Notes under the pieces: model-generated
What the model was told of the DNA's origin: nothing
The model's database searches: none
What the model saw: the letters and a program-made list of their open reading frames with translations, nothing else
Assembly: GCA_004298335.1 (NCBI GenBank)
Contig: SCTG01000083.1
Span: 1-33,730, forward strand
Direction of reading: 5' to 3'
Source: Nitrospirota bacterium
GTDB taxonomy: Bacteria > Nitrospirota > Nitrospiria > Nitrospirales > NS-4
DNA length: 33,730 nt
Shown here: piece by piece, positions 16,437 to 25,178 of the stretch
Numbering within the stretch: the stretch's first letter is position 1
How the letters are laid out: every line of letters begins with the position of its first letter
Program-made: the position numbers and the translations under genes

Positions 16437-19031
16437 ATGATTCGCTTTGATCGACTGACCATCAAGACGCAGGAAGCCCTCGCCGAAGCCCAGAAGCTGG
16501 CCGAGAAGGCCGGGCATCAGCAAATTGACGTTGAGCATATGGCGCTGGCTTTGGTGCGGCAGCGCGAGGGGCTCACGCCGGGCCTGTTGGAAAAACTCGG
16601 CGTCGATCCCGCCGGGCTCGGGCGCGAGCTGGAAAAAGAGTTGAAAAAAATCCCCCAGGTGTCCGGCTCGGGGGCCGGGCAGATCGCCATTTCGCATCGC
16701 TTGGGCGACGTATTTTCCTCGGCCGAGCAGGAGGCCGGGCGTTTCAAGGACGAGTACCTGAGCACCGAACATTTGCTCCTGGCCATCGCGGACGCCGGAG
16801 GCGCGGCCGCCGGCGTGTTCAAGAAGCAGGGCGTGACGAAGGACCGCCTGTATTCGGCCCTGACCGCCGTGCGGGGCACCCAGCGCGTGACCGATCAGGA
16901 ACCGGAGGAAAAGTATCAGGCGCTGGCCAAGTACAGCCGCGACCTCACCGACCTGGCCCGCAAGGGGAAACTGGACCCGGTCATCGGGCGTGATGAGGAA
17001 ATCCGCCGCGTGATCCAGGTGCTCTCCCGGCGGACCAAGAACAATCCCTGCCTGATCGGCGAGCCCGGCGTGGGCAAGACGGCGATCGCCGAAGGGCTGG
17101 CCCAGCGCGTTGTCAACGGCGACGTGCCGGAGGGACTCAAGAACCGCCGCGTGGTGGCGCTCGATATGGGTGCGCTGGTGGCCGGCAGCAAGTTCCGGGG
17201 CGAGTTCGAGGATCGCCTGAAGGCGGTGCTGCGCGAGGTCGAAGAAGGCGCCGGCACCATCATCCTCTTCATCGATGAGATCCACACGCTGGTCGGCGCC
17301 GGGGCGGCCGAGGGGGCGATGGACGCCTCCAACATGCTCAAGCCGGCGCTCGCGCGCGGCGATCTCCGGTGCGTCGGGGCGACCACGCTGGACGAATATC
17401 GCAAGCGCATCGAGAAGGACCCCGCCCTGGAGCGCCGTTTTCAGCCGGTGATGGTGGCGGAGCCCTCGGTCGAGGACACGGTGTCGATCCTGCGCGGGCT
17501 CAAGGAACGGTACGAAGTCCACCACGGGGTGCGGATCAAGGACTCGGCGCTCATCGCCGCGGCCACGCTCTCCAAGCGGTACATCAGCGACCGGTTCCTG
17601 CCGGACAAGGCGATCGATCTCGTGGACGAGGCGGCGTCGCGCCTGCGCATGGAGATCGACAGCATGCCCACGCCGCTGGACGAGCGCACGCGCCGCATCC
17701 GCCAGCTCGAGATCGAGCGCGAGGGCATCCGCCGGGACAAGGACGCTCCGGCGCAGGAGCGTCTGGAGAGGATCGAGAAGGAACTCGCGCAACTGCGCGG
17801 CGAAACCGAGGCGCTGACCACGCAGTGGCAGGCGGAGAAGGCGTCCATCAAGAAGATCCGCGAGATCAAGGAAAAGCTGGAAGCGGCCAAGCAGGAGGCC
17901 GAGCGCGCCGAGCGCGAGGGCGACCTGGGGAAGGCGGCGGAGCTGCGCTACGGGCGGATGACGGAGCTGACCAAGCAATTGACGGCGGAGAACACCCGCC
18001 TGCATGGACTGCCGGGCGACGCGCGGCTGTTGAAGGAAGAGGTGGACGACGAGGACATCGCGCAGATCGTCGCCAAGTGGACCGGCATTCCGGTCACCCG
18101 CCTCATCGAAGCCGAGACCAAGAAGCTCGTCCACATGGAGGACCGTATCAGCCTGCGCGTGATCGGGCAGGAGGAGGCGATCGCAGCGGTGTCCAATGCC
18201 GTGCGGCGCTCCCGGGCGGGCATCCAGGACCCGAAGCGGCCGATGGGCTCCTTTATCTTTCTGGGGCCAACCGGCGTGGGGAAGACCGAGCTGGCGCGGG
18301 CGCTGGCGGAGTTCCTGTTCGACGACGAGCAGGCGATGGTGCGGCTCGACATGTCGGAGTACATGGAGAAGCACACGGTCGCGCGGCTGCTCGGGGCGCC
18401 GCCCGGTTACGTGGGCTACGAGGAGGGCGGGCAGCTCACCGAGGCGATTCGCCGCCGGCCCTATGCCGTCGTGCTGTTCGATGAAATCGAGAAGGCGCAC
18501 CAGGACGTGCTCAACGTGCTGCTGCAGCTGCTGGACGACGGGCGGCTCACCGACGGCAAGGGGCGCACGGTGGACTTCAAGAACACCGTGATCATCATGA
18601 CCTCGAACATCGCCAGCCGGGAAATCCAGTCGGCGGCGGCGGACGGGGATGAAGCCGAGATGCGCGCCCGCGCGTTGGAGGTCCTGCGCGGCCATTTCCG
18701 GCCGGAATTCCTCAACCGCGTCGACGACATCGTCACGTTCCACCCGCTCACGCAGGAACAGCTCTCGGCGATCGTCGAATTGCAAGTGAAGCAGTTGGGC
18801 CGCCGCTTGGAAGAGCATCAGATCCAACTCGTCCTGACGGACCAGGCGAAGGAGCATCTCGCGCTGACCGGCTACGACGCCGTTTACGGCGCGCGCCCGC
18901 TCAAGCGAATGATCCAGCGCGAAATCCTCAACCCGCTGGCGATGAAACTGTTGGACGGCACGCTCAAAGCCGGGCAGACGGTGCGGGTGGACGCGGTGGA
19001 CGGGGGCCTGGTCTTCTCAGCGGCGCGTTGA
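16437..19031 (+). CDS. clpB: ATP-dependent disaggregase ClpB
   Basis: The 864-residue cytosolic AAA+ chaperone extracts polypeptides from aggregates together with DnaK. An N-terminal Clp_N double repeat (about 1-150) is followed by the first ATPase domain with Walker A GEPGVGKT (near 208-215) and Walker [11 protein letters not shown]. The coiled-coil M domain (about 400-530, rich in Glu, Lys and Arg) separates it from the second ATPase domain with GPTGVGKT (near 610-617) and [11 protein letters not shown]. The M domain distinguishes ClpB from ClpA or ClpC. The start has an AAAGGAG site. It diverges from the sulfate operon regulator and appears monocistronic. Confidence 0.98.
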   Translation: MIRFDRLTIKTQEALAEAQKLAEKAGHQQIDVEHMALALVRQREGLTPGLLEKLGVDPAGLGRELEKELKKIPQVSGSGAGQIAISHRLGDVFSSAEQEAGRFKDEYLSTEHLLLAIADAGGAAAGVFKKQGVTKDRLYSALTAVRGTQRVTDQEPEEKYQALAKYSRDLTDLARKGKLDPVIGRDEEIRRVIQVLSRRTKNNPCLIGEPGVGKTAIAEGLAQRVVNGDVPEGLKNRRVVALDMGALVAGSKFRGEFEDRLKAVLREVEEGAGTIILFIDEIHTLVGAGAAEGAMDASNMLKPALARGDLRCVGATTLDEYRKRIEKDPALERRFQPVMVAEPSVEDTVSILRGLKERYEVHHGVRIKDSALIAAATLSKRYISDRFLPDKAIDLVDEAASRLRMEIDSMPTPLDERTRRIRQLEIEREGIRRDKDAPAQERLERIEKELAQLRGETEALTTQWQAEKASIKKIREIKEKLEAAKQEAERAEREGDLGKAAELRYGRMTELTKQLTAENTRLHGLPGDARLLKEEVDDEDIAQIVAKWTGIPVTRLIEAETKKLVHMEDRISLRVIGQEEAIAAVSNAVRRSRAGIQDPKRPMGSFIFLGPTGVGKTELARALAEFLFDDEQAMVRLDMSEYMEKHTVARLLGAPPGYVGYEEGGQLTEAIRRRPYAVVLFDEIEKAHQDVLNVLLQLLDDGRLTDGKGRTVDFKNTVIIMTSNIASREIQSAAADGDEAEMRARALEVLRGHFRPEFLNRVDDIVTFHPLTQEQLSAIVELQVKQLGRRLEEHQIQLVLTDQAKEHLALTGYDAVYGARPLKRMIQREILNPLAMKLLDGTLKAGQTVRVDAVDGGLVFSAAR

Positions 19032-19067
19032 AAAGTTCTGACAATCTCCTCGGGCACATTCTTGCGC

Positions 19068-19096
19068 TTGACAGGTTCCGGACGGACTGCTATTAG
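19068..19096 (+). promoter_or_regulatory. Promoter of the Fis-domain regulator gene
   Basis: A perfect TTGACA (19068-19073), a 17-base spacer and TATTAG (19091-19096) lie in the gap after clpB. The 5' UTR of about 29 bases carries a GGAG site (19123-19126). Confidence 0.75.
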
Positions 19097-19131
19097 TACG
19101 CCCCTCTCTAGAAAATTCGTCCGGAGTCCCG

Positions 19132-19707
19132 ATGCTGGCCCGAGGTGTTGTTCATCTTCTTTTGCTGACCGCCAACCCCGATCTCGTCGAGCTATACCGT
19201 CAGGATTGTCCGGAATGCGTGGTGACGATCGCCAAGGACGCCGCCTCGGCGGCGCGCAAGGCGCCCAAGTGGCCGTACGATGCCGTGATCGTCGAGTCCC
19301 GCAAGGACTGGGCCAACGAGATGAAGGTGCTGAGCGAAGCCCTGGGAACGGTCCCCCAGATGGTGCTTGTGGGCGGGACCGGCTTTCTCCGGCGGGCGAC
19401 CGGGCCGGTGAAGGCCCTGTGCAACGGCCACAAGGCGCCGCGGGACAAGACGAAATTGCATGAGGAACTCGGCCTTGAAGAGTTCATCGGGACCAAGCTG
19501 CGCGATTTCGTCCGGCGCATGAAGCTGGGAGCGGGCTCGGACCTGCATCCCCTCCTGGTGAAGGCGGTCGAGAAGCCCTTGATCGCGCTTGTGCTGGAGG
19601 AAACCCACGGCAACCAGAACCAGGCCGCCGCGCTGCTCGGCCTCAACCGCAACACCCTTCGCAAGAAGATCCAAGAGTTCAAAATTCCGCTCGCCAAGAA
19701 GGCATAG
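19132..19707 (+). CDS. Fis-domain DNA-binding protein with a degenerate receiver-like N-terminus
   Basis: The C-terminus (about 138-187) is a clear Fis-type helix-turn-helix: EKPLIALVLEETHGNQ, then AAALLGLNRNTLRKKI, close to E. coli Fis in the same positions. The first 110 residues have the alternating strand/helix pattern of a receiver domain (HLLLLTANPDLVEL, DAVIVESRKDW, QMVLVGGTGF). The acidic pocket and the phospho-acceptor Asp are not present; the expected position reads VES. It therefore looks like a small DNA-binding regulator whose N-terminal domain is not phosphorylated, or a truncated NtrC-like protein without the AAA+ domain. Start ATG 19132 has a GGAG site and its own strong promoter. 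Targets are unknown. Confidence 0.8.
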   Translation: MLARGVVHLLLLTANPDLVELYRQDCPECVVTIAKDAASAARKAPKWPYDAVIVESRKDWANEMKVLSEALGTVPQMVLVGGTGFLRRATGPVKALCNGHKAPRDKTKLHEELGLEEFIGTKLRDFVRRMKLGAGSDLHPLLVKAVEKPLIALVLEETHGNQNQAAALLGLNRNTLRKKIQEFKIPLAKKA

Positions 19708-19747
19708 GCCTGACCGGTTTTTTCCTGTATCCACGCGGCTTTGAGCC

Positions 19748-19777
19748 TTGACAATCCTGCGGCCTGCGTATTAGCAT
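19748..19777 (+). promoter_or_regulatory. Promoter of tRNA-Val
   Basis: TTGACA (19748-19753) and TAGCAT (19772-19777) are 18 bases apart. The same two hexamers at the same spacing precede tRNA-fMet at 30239. The leader before the mature tRNA would be about 8 bases. Confidence 0.7.
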
Positions 19778-19790
19778 GCGGGTTCGAGTT

Positions 19791-19865
19791 AGGCGCGTAG
19801 CTCAGGGGGAGAGCGCTACCTTGACACGGTAGAGGTCGACGGTTCAAGACCGTCCGCGCCTACCA
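19791..19865 (+). tRNA. tRNA-Val (anticodon GAC)
   Basis: A full cloverleaf can be drawn. The acceptor AGGCGCG (19791-19797) pairs with CGCGCCT (19855-19861). The D stem is GCTC/GAGC and the anticodon stem CTACC/GGTAG around loop TTGACAC, giving anticodon GAC (19823-19825). The T stem is GACGG/CCGTC with loop TTCAAGA. The discriminator is A, and CCA is encoded at 19863-19865. It decodes GUC and GUU. Confidence 0.97.
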
Positions 19866-19880
19866 TCGTTCGCGAACCCT

Positions 19881-19913
19881 GGGCTTCCCGGAATGGCAAT
19901 GGAGCCCTTTTTT
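19881..19913 (+). terminator. Intrinsic terminator between tRNA-Val and thrS
   Basis: GGGCTTCC (19881-19888) pairs with GGAGCCC (19901-19907) with one bulged T, around a 12-base loop. A run of six T follows (19908-19913). It ends only 13 bases before the thrS start codon, so it may either end the tRNA transcript or attenuate entry into thrS. Confidence 0.75.
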
Positions 19914-19926
19914 CTTTGGAGAAGCA

Positions 19927-21891
19927 TTGGCCGTCGCATCAGAAAAAACCACCGCCTCGATCAGCCTCACCTATCCTGACGGAACCACAAAAAATGCGCC
20001 CAGGGGCATGACAGCCGGGGAGGCGCTTGCGCTGCCGGGCGGCAAGCTGCCGGACGGCGTGATCGCGGCTCTGGTGGACGGCAAGCCCGTGGACCTCGCC
20101 CACCGGCTGGAGACTGACGCCCGCGTCGCGCCCGTGACGTTCGACATGCCGGAGGGCAAGGACGTCTACCGCCACAGCAGCGCCCACATCATGGCCCAGG
20201 CGGTCAAGGACCTGTTCCCCACCGCCAAGCTCACCATCGGGCCGCCGATCGAAGAGGGCTTCTACTACGATTTCGCCTACGAGCGTCCCTTCACGCCCGA
20301 GGACCTCGAGAAGATCGAAGCCCGCATCCGGGAGATCATCAAGGCCGACAAGCCGTTCCAGCGGAGCGAGATGAGCCGCGAGAAGGCCATCGAGTTCTTC
20401 CGGCAGCGGGGCGAGGACTACAAGTGCGAGCTGATCCAGGGATTCGAAGATCCCTCGGTCTCCATGTACGACCAGGGCGGGCTCATCGACCTCTGTCGCG
20501 GCCCGCACGTGCCGTCCACCGGCCATATCCATGCGATCAAGCTGCTGACGTCGGCCGGGGCCTACTGGCGGGGCGACGAGCGCAACCCGATGCTCCAGCG
20601 GATCTACGGGACGTCGTTCCCCACCAAGGAGCTGCTGGACGCCTACCTCCACAAGCTGGAAGAGATCAAGAAGCGCGACCACCGCAAGCTCGGCAAGGAA
20701 CTGGACCTGATTTCGGTGACCGACGAGATCGGTCCGGGGCTGATCCTGTGGCTGCCAAAAGGCTCCATCGTGCGCCTGCAGATCGAGAACTTCTGGCGCG
20801 AACAGCACCAGCAGCACGGCTACGCGCTGGTCTATTCGCCCCACGTCGCCCGGTTGGACCTCTGGAAGACGAGCGGCCACACGGAGTACTACCGCGAGAA
20901 CATGTTCGCGACGATGAAAGTGGAGGCGAGCGACTACCAGCTCAAGCCGATGAACTGCCCGTTCCACATCATGATGTACAAGACCCACCTGCGGAGCTAT
21001 CGCGACCTGCCGCTGCGCTATGCCGAGCTGGGCACCGTGTACCGGTACGAGCGGTCGGGCGTGTTGCACGGGCTCATGCGCGTGCGGGGCTTCACGCAGG
21101 ACGACGCGCATCTGTTCTGCCGGCCTGACCAGCTCGAGGAAGAAGTCGCCCGCGTGCTGGACTTCACCTTCTTTGTCCTCAAGACCTTCGGGTTCTCGGA
21201 CTATCAGGTCTTCGTGTCCACCAAGCCGGAGAAGGCCGTGGGGTCGGAGGAAGAGTGGAAGCAGGCGACCGGCGCGCTGGAGGCGGCGCTGAAGGGGCGC
21301 GGCGTGGCGTTCAGCGTCGATGCCGGCGAAGGCGTCTTCTACGGGCCCAAGATCGACATCAAGATCAAGGACGTGCTGGGTCGCTCGTGGCAATGCTCGA
21401 CGGTGCAGGTGGACTTCAACAACCCCGAGCGTTTCGGGTTGGAGTTCGTGGGCGAAGACGGCCACACCCACCGGCCGATCATGATCCACCGCGCGCTGAT
21501 GGGCTCGATCGAACGGTTCTTCGGCATCCTGATCGAGCATCACGCGGGCGCGTTCCCGACGTGGCTGGCGCCGGTGCAGGCCGTCGCCATCGCGATTACG
21601 GACAAGCACGCGGAGTACGCCAAAAAGGTGGTCCATCGCCTGACGGCGGCCGGGTACCGGGTCGAAGCGGACTTGCGCAGCGAGAAGATGGGCCTGAAGA
21701 TCCGGGAAGCCGAGAAGGCCAAAGTGCCGTATATGCTGGTCGCTGGCGACCGGGAGATGCAGGACGGGACCCTGTCGGTCCGCACGCGCGGCGGCGCCAA
21801 CGCGGGGACGATGACGGTCGAGGCGTTCCTGGAGCACTTGAGGAACGATGTGGAAGGGCGGGGCCTTGCGGGCATCCCGCCCGTGCAATAA
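19927..21891 (+). CDS. thrS: Threonyl-tRNA synthetase
   Basis: ThrRS charges tRNA-Thr and edits mischarged Ser. The 654-residue protein has an N-terminal TGS domain (about 10-70), the editing/SAD domain with HSSAHIMAQA, the class II catalytic core and a C-terminal anticodon-binding domain. The zinc ligands are C344 (MNCPFH), H395 (QDDAH) and H521 (MIHRA). The start is a TTG at 19927 with GGAG at 19918-19921; the next ATG (20008) would cut into the TGS domain. It leads thrS-infC-rpmI-rplT. No separate promoter is visible in the 61-base gap after tRNA-Val, which contains a terminator-like hairpin. Confidence 0.97.
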   Translation: MAVASEKTTASISLTYPDGTTKNAPRGMTAGEALALPGGKLPDGVIAALVDGKPVDLAHRLETDARVAPVTFDMPEGKDVYRHSSAHIMAQAVKDLFPTAKLTIGPPIEEGFYYDFAYERPFTPEDLEKIEARIREIIKADKPFQRSEMSREKAIEFFRQRGEDYKCELIQGFEDPSVSMYDQGGLIDLCRGPHVPSTGHIHAIKLLTSAGAYWRGDERNPMLQRIYGTSFPTKELLDAYLHKLEEIKKRDHRKLGKELDLISVTDEIGPGLILWLPKGSIVRLQIENFWREQHQQHGYALVYSPHVARLDLWKTSGHTEYYRENMFATMKVEASDYQLKPMNCPFHIMMYKTHLRSYRDLPLRYAELGTVYRYERSGVLHGLMRVRGFTQDDAHLFCRPDQLEEEVARVLDFTFFVLKTFGFSDYQVFVSTKPEKAVGSEEEWKQATGALEAALKGRGVAFSVDAGEGVFYGPKIDIKIKDVLGRSWQCSTVQVDFNNPERFGLEFVGEDGHTHRPIMIHRALMGSIERFFGILIEHHAGAFPTWLAPVQAVAIAITDKHAEYAKKVVHRLTAAGYRVEADLRSEKMGLKIREAEKAKVPYMLVAGDREMQDGTLSVRTRGGANAGTMTVEAFLEHLRNDVEGRGLAGIPPVQ

Positions 21892-21915
21892 ACACGAAGA
21901 AAGGAGAGGTGCGCT

Positions 21916-22434
21916 ATCGCTGTTCAAAAACTGAGGATCAATAGGGAGATTCGGGTCACGCCGGTGCGCGTCATCGGTCCGGAGCCGGAGAGCGAACAGC
22001 TCGGCATTCTGACCACGGCGGATGCCCTCAAGAAGGCCGAAGATCTCGGATACGATCTTGTCGAGATCTCGCCGACGGCGCAGCCGCCGGTGTGCAAGAT
22101 CATGGACTTCGGCAAGTACAAATATGAGCTGAGCAAGAAGGCCCATGTCGCCAAGCAGCATCAGAAGGGCACGCAGCTCAAGGAAGTCAAACTGAGGCCA
22201 AGGACCGATCAGCATGATCTGGAAACGAAGGTCCGGCAGATGAAGGAATTCCTGGCCGAGGGAAACAAGACCAAGGTCACGGTGATGTTTCGAGGCCGCG
22301 AGATGGCCTATCAACAGATGGGCCGGGCCATGCTGGACAAGGTGATGACCCTGATCGGCACCGGCGCGCAGATCGAACAGCCGCCCCGCCAGGAGGGACG
22401 GTTTTTGATGATGGTGCTGGCGCCCAAGAAATAA
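21916..22434 (+). CDS. infC: Translation initiation factor IF-3 with AUC start codon
   Basis: IF-3 binds the 30S subunit and checks start codons. The 172-residue protein contains the conserved N-terminal INREIRV (residues 8-14), then VRVIGPE and EQLGI, and the C-terminal domain (KEVKLRP at 76-82). The frame between the thrS stop (21889-21891) and this motif has no ATG, GTG or TTG. The first GTG (21964) would remove the conserved motif. An ATC at 21916 lies 9 bases after AGGAG (21902-21906) and gives the family N-terminus (fMet)AVQKLRINRE. Rare start codons are known for infC in other bacteria, where IF-3 represses its own translation. It lies 24 bases after thrS. Confidence 0.95.
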   Translation: MAVQKLRINREIRVTPVRVIGPEPESEQLGILTTADALKKAEDLGYDLVEISPTAQPPVCKIMDFGKYKYELSKKAHVAKQHQKGTQLKEVKLRPRTDQHDLETKVRQMKEFLAEGNKTKVTVMFRGREMAYQQMGRAMLDKVMTLIGTGAQIEQPPRQEGRFLMMVLAPKK

Positions 22435-22475
22435 CGCGAACGACGCGCAACGCCGAGCGAAGGAGAGCAACAATC

Positions 22476-22676
22476 ATGGCGGGCCAGAAGCTGAAGACCC
22501 ACAAAGGGGTGAAGAAACGGTTCCGGAAGACCGGGACGGGGAAGCTCATGCGGAACAAAGCCAACAAGCGGCACATCCTGACCAAAAAGAACCGGAGCCG
22601 CAAACGCAGACTCGGCAGACCGACGCCGGTGGCGCCGGGCGATGTGTACCGGATCGCCGCGCTGTTGCCAAACTAG
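22476..22676 (+). CDS. rpmI: 50S ribosomal protein L35
   Basis: The 66-residue, very basic protein has the full L35 pattern: KLKTHKGVKKRFR near the start, GKLMRNKANKRHILTKK in the middle and a short C-terminal tail. It binds 23S rRNA in the large subunit. It is 41 bases after infC with a good AAGGAG site, in the usual infC-rpmI-rplT order. Confidence 0.98.
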   Translation: MAGQKLKTHKGVKKRFRKTGTGKLMRNKANKRHILTKKNRSRKRRLGRPTPVAPGDVYRIAALLPN

Positions 22677-22702
22677 CACTCTGAGGATTAGGAGAACGAA
22701 CC

Positions 22703-23065
22703 ATGCCACGGGCAAAAGGCGGGACCAAGACCCGCGCACGTCACAAGAAACGACTCAAGCTGGCGAAGGGCTATTACGGCGCCAAGAGCAAACTGTTCCG
22801 GACCGCGACCGAGGCGGTGGATCGCGCGGGGCAATATGCCTATCGCGATCGCCGCAACCGGAAGCGCGATTTTCGCCGCCTTTGGATCACCCGCATCACC
22901 GCGGCGTGCCGGATCAACGGCATCCTCTATTCCCGCTTCATTCATGCCCTGATCAAGGCGGGGGTCGCGTTGGACCGGAAAGTGCTGTCCGAGATGGCCA
23001 TCCGTGACCCGGGCGGCTTCACGAAGCTCGTTGATACGGCCAAGGCCCAGCTGGCGAAGGCGTAA
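22703..23065 (+). CDS. rplT: 50S ribosomal protein L20
   Basis: The 120-residue basic protein begins with PRAKGG and continues with [30 protein letters not shown] and RLWITRI, as in all L20 proteins. It binds 23S rRNA early in 50S assembly; in some bacteria it also represses its own operon. It follows rpmI by 26 bases with an AGGAG site. A 6-bp hairpin (23080-23097) follows without a T-tract, so the operon end is not clearly marked. Confidence 0.98.
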   Translation: MPRAKGGTKTRARHKKRLKLAKGYYGAKSKLFRTATEAVDRAGQYAYRDRRNRKRDFRRLWITRITAACRINGILYSRFIHALIKAGVALDRKVLSEMAIRDPGGFTKLVDTAKAQLAKA

Positions 23066-23109
23066 GTACGCATGATCTGTCTGCGTAGAAGCGCAGAAGG
23101 CTGCTGAAT

Positions 23110-23790
23110 ATGCGGTTTTGGCAGGGCGGATGCGTCGCCGTTTTTCTCATGGCGGGCGCGGTCCAGGCAGCGCCGCCCGCTCCGCCTGTGCAGGAGCAGG
23201 CGCAGCCCCCCGCCGGCACTGAACCCCCGCCCATGCGGAGCCTGGAATCCACCGACGGTCCGCCGTCCACCGCGCCCTGCCCCGGCCTGCACAGTCAGAT
23301 GGACGCGGCGGTCTCGCCGCTCGTGCTGATCGTGGAGGGCCCACTCCCTCAGCTCAAACCGGAGCGTGCCCCGACGGAGAGCGAGGTCAAGTGCGTGGAA
23401 AGCTTGCGCGCGGCCGGCCAGAAGGAGATCGGAGAGGGCAAGGCGGGGCGGGGGACAGCCAAGTATCTTGCGGCTGTCAACGTGGCGCTTCCGCTCGCAT
23501 GGGCGACGTATCGGGAGCTGGCGTTCGCCCTCGACAAGACGGCCCATCCCGACCCGGCGATTGCGGCCTACCGGAAGGCTTGGGCGGCGATCGAGATCGA
23601 AGACCAACGCCCTGGTGCCAAGCATGAGGGCGTGACCGTGCTGGCGATGGCCGAGATTCGCGACTCGATAGTCAGGCTGGGGGGACAGATACCGAGCCCG
23701 ACGAGCGAGGTGGGGCGGATCGTCGTCGCAAATCCCACCAGGAAGCTGCAAGAACAGTATTTCGACAAGACCATCCCGCTCCCCAAGTAG
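23110..23790 (+). CDS. Secreted protein of unknown function with a Pro-rich N-terminus
   Basis: I do not recognise a family. The 226-residue protein has a signal peptide (MRFWQGG, hydrophobic core, cleavage near VQA-AP at residue 20), a Pro/Gln/Glu-rich segment to about 55, two Cys (C57 and C94) that might form a disulfide, and a helical region (about 90-185) with TPR-like spacing (AKYLAAVNVALPLAWATYRE, then IAAYRKAWAAIE). It is probably periplasmic. It starts 44 bases after rplT with a weak AAGG site and may be read with the ribosomal operon. It converges on the AsmA-like gene. Confidence 0.65.
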   Translation: MRFWQGGCVAVFLMAGAVQAAPPAPPVQEQAQPPAGTEPPPMRSLESTDGPPSTAPCPGLHSQMDAAVSPLVLIVEGPLPQLKPERAPTESEVKCVESLRAAGQKEIGEGKAGRGTAKYLAAVNVALPLAWATYRELAFALDKTAHPDPAIAAYRKAWAAIEIEDQRPGAKHEGVTVLAMAEIRDSIVRLGGQIPSPTSEVGRIVVANPTRKLQEQYFDKTIPLPK

Positions 23791-23810
23791 CGGTCCAACC
23801 GAGCGGTCGC

Positions 23811-25163
23811 TTACCGGAACAGCCCCAGCCCCTTCTCCACGAGGCTGCCGACTCCTTCTTTCAGCCCCTTCATTGCGCGGGACGAGACGTCCGGGTTGTC
23901 GACTGAGCCTTGCACATCGAAATCCGCACCCAGCGCCGACGCTACCAGATTCAGCTTCCGGTCCGGCAGGTTGGCCGACCCCTTGATGTCGACGTCCATG
24001 ACAGGGCTGTCGAGCCTGCAGTCGTCGATGGTCATGATGCCGTTCTTGAAGCGCAGGCTTCCGGAAATCGTATCGAAGGGCATGCCCTCTCGAGACATAT
24101 CCGGAAGCGTGCCCGTGAACAGGCGTTTGAGGTTCAGGACTGACAGGATCTTGCCCAGCATCTCCATTTTCCGGATCGTCCCGTCTTTTATCTCGAACCG
24201 TGCCACCCCTGTCAGGCCGTGCATGAAGTCCTCCGAGGTCGTTCCGCGCGTCACGAGGGTTTCCCGAAGGAACATCGTGCCGGAGACGAGCACCGGCGCA
24301 ATCTGCAACGCGGTGGAAACCTGATCCATGCGGAGGGCTTCCAGCGTCAGGTTCGATTCGTATCGCGGTGGCACCCGGTTCATGTGCGCGGCAAACTGGC
24401 CATTGCCTTGTCCTCCGAACAGCGAGAGCGAGACGTCGTTCAGCCGCACCACGCCGTTCTCGACGGCGAGGGCGCCCTGGATGTTTTCGACCCGGACCGT
24501 TTGCTGATACAGGACTTCGCGAAGAGTCATCGTTCCTTCCGCGGTCAGTCGAGAGAGGAGGAGTGATGCCATGGGGGCGCTGGCGGGCTTGGCGGGGGCG
24601 GTGGTCAGCGACACGTTGTCCAGTGAGACGTCCAATCCTTGGACTTGGAGGAACGGAGCCCTCATGGGGCCGGCCTTGTTGCGGATCGTGACAGCCCCGT
24701 CCTCCAGTTGAAATTGATCCAGCGCCAGAGTCAGCGGTGGGAGCCCATGTTGGGTGAACGTGTCAAGGAATGACGGGCTGGCGGTGGACGGCGGCGTTGG
24801 AAGATTCAGCGAGCCATCGGGATTGCGAGTCAAGTGCACCTGTGGGCTCTCGAGGACGATCCGGTCCACGACGAGGTGTTGTTGCAGGAGCGGCCGCAGT
24901 TCTACCTCGATGATAAGCTTGTCGACGGTCACAATGGGAGCCCCGTTGCGTTCGGTGATGGCCAGATCGTCGATGATGAGACCGGGCGCCGGAATCGCCT
25001 GGAGACTTAGGCGCGACAGGCTCACGGGACGCCGGAGCGTCGTTGCGGCGATCGTGGCCACTTGGCTGCGGACCGTTTCGAAATTCGTGAGATACGGGAG
25101 CGCCAGCAAGACGGCGGTCACCAGAACGAGGAAACCGCTGCCGAGGAGCAGGAGTCTCTTCAT
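23811..25163 (-). CDS. AsmA-family protein
   Basis: The 450-residue protein has one N-terminal membrane helix (LLLLGSGFLVLVTAVLLALP), then a large beta-rich periplasmic domain. It shows the AsmA pattern: SLSRLSLQAIPAPGLIIDDL early, and a C-terminal half with NLTLEALRMDQV, GVARFEIKDGTIRKM and GSLRFKNGIMTIDD. AsmA-like proteins are linked to outer-membrane assembly and lipid transfer. It starts 15 bases after pheT with an AAGGGG site and is probably the last gene of the fmt-rpe-pheS-pheT run. The functional link to PheRS is unclear. Confidence 0.85.
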   Translation of the reverse strand: MKRLLLLGSGFLVLVTAVLLALPYLTNFETVRSQVATIAATTLRRPVSLSRLSLQAIPAPGLIIDDLAITERNGAPIVTVDKLIIEVELRPLLQQHLVVDRIVLESPQVHLTRNPDGSLNLPTPPSTASPSFLDTFTQHGLPPLTLALDQFQLEDGAVTIRNKAGPMRAPFLQVQGLDVSLDNVSLTTAPAKPASAPMASLLLSRLTAEGTMTLREVLYQQTVRVENIQGALAVENGVVRLNDVSLSLFGGQGNGQFAAHMNRVPPRYESNLTLEALRMDQVSTALQIAPVLVSGTMFLRETLVTRGTTSEDFMHGLTGVARFEIKDGTIRKMEMLGKILSVLNLKRLFTGTLPDMSREGMPFDTISGSLRFKNGIMTIDDCRLDSPVMDVDIKGSANLPDRKLNLVASALGADFDVQGSVDNPDVSSRAMKGLKEGVGSLVEKGLGLFR

Positions 25164-25178
25164 GGAGATGCCCCTTGT

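Noticed and set aside
16401..18857. Long open frame (818 codons) antisense to clpB
   Set aside because: It mirrors clpB with no recognisable domain and a composition typical of the reverse frame of a GC-rich gene. clpB is certain.
19866..19926. T-box riboswitch upstream of thrS
   Set aside because: The gap is only 61 bases and holds one terminator hairpin. There is no room for a specifier loop or the T-box sequence.
21964..22434. IF-3 starting at the GTG at 21964
   Set aside because: It would drop the conserved INREIR motif, and the AGGAG site is correctly placed for the ATC at 21916.
19939..22473. 844-codon frame antisense to thrS and infC
   Set aside because: Shadow frame; crosses two conserved genes and contains no family motifs.
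23080..23097. Hairpin TCTGCG/CGCAGA after rplT as a terminator
   Set aside because: Only 6 bp and no T-tract follows, so it is not convincing as an intrinsic terminator.
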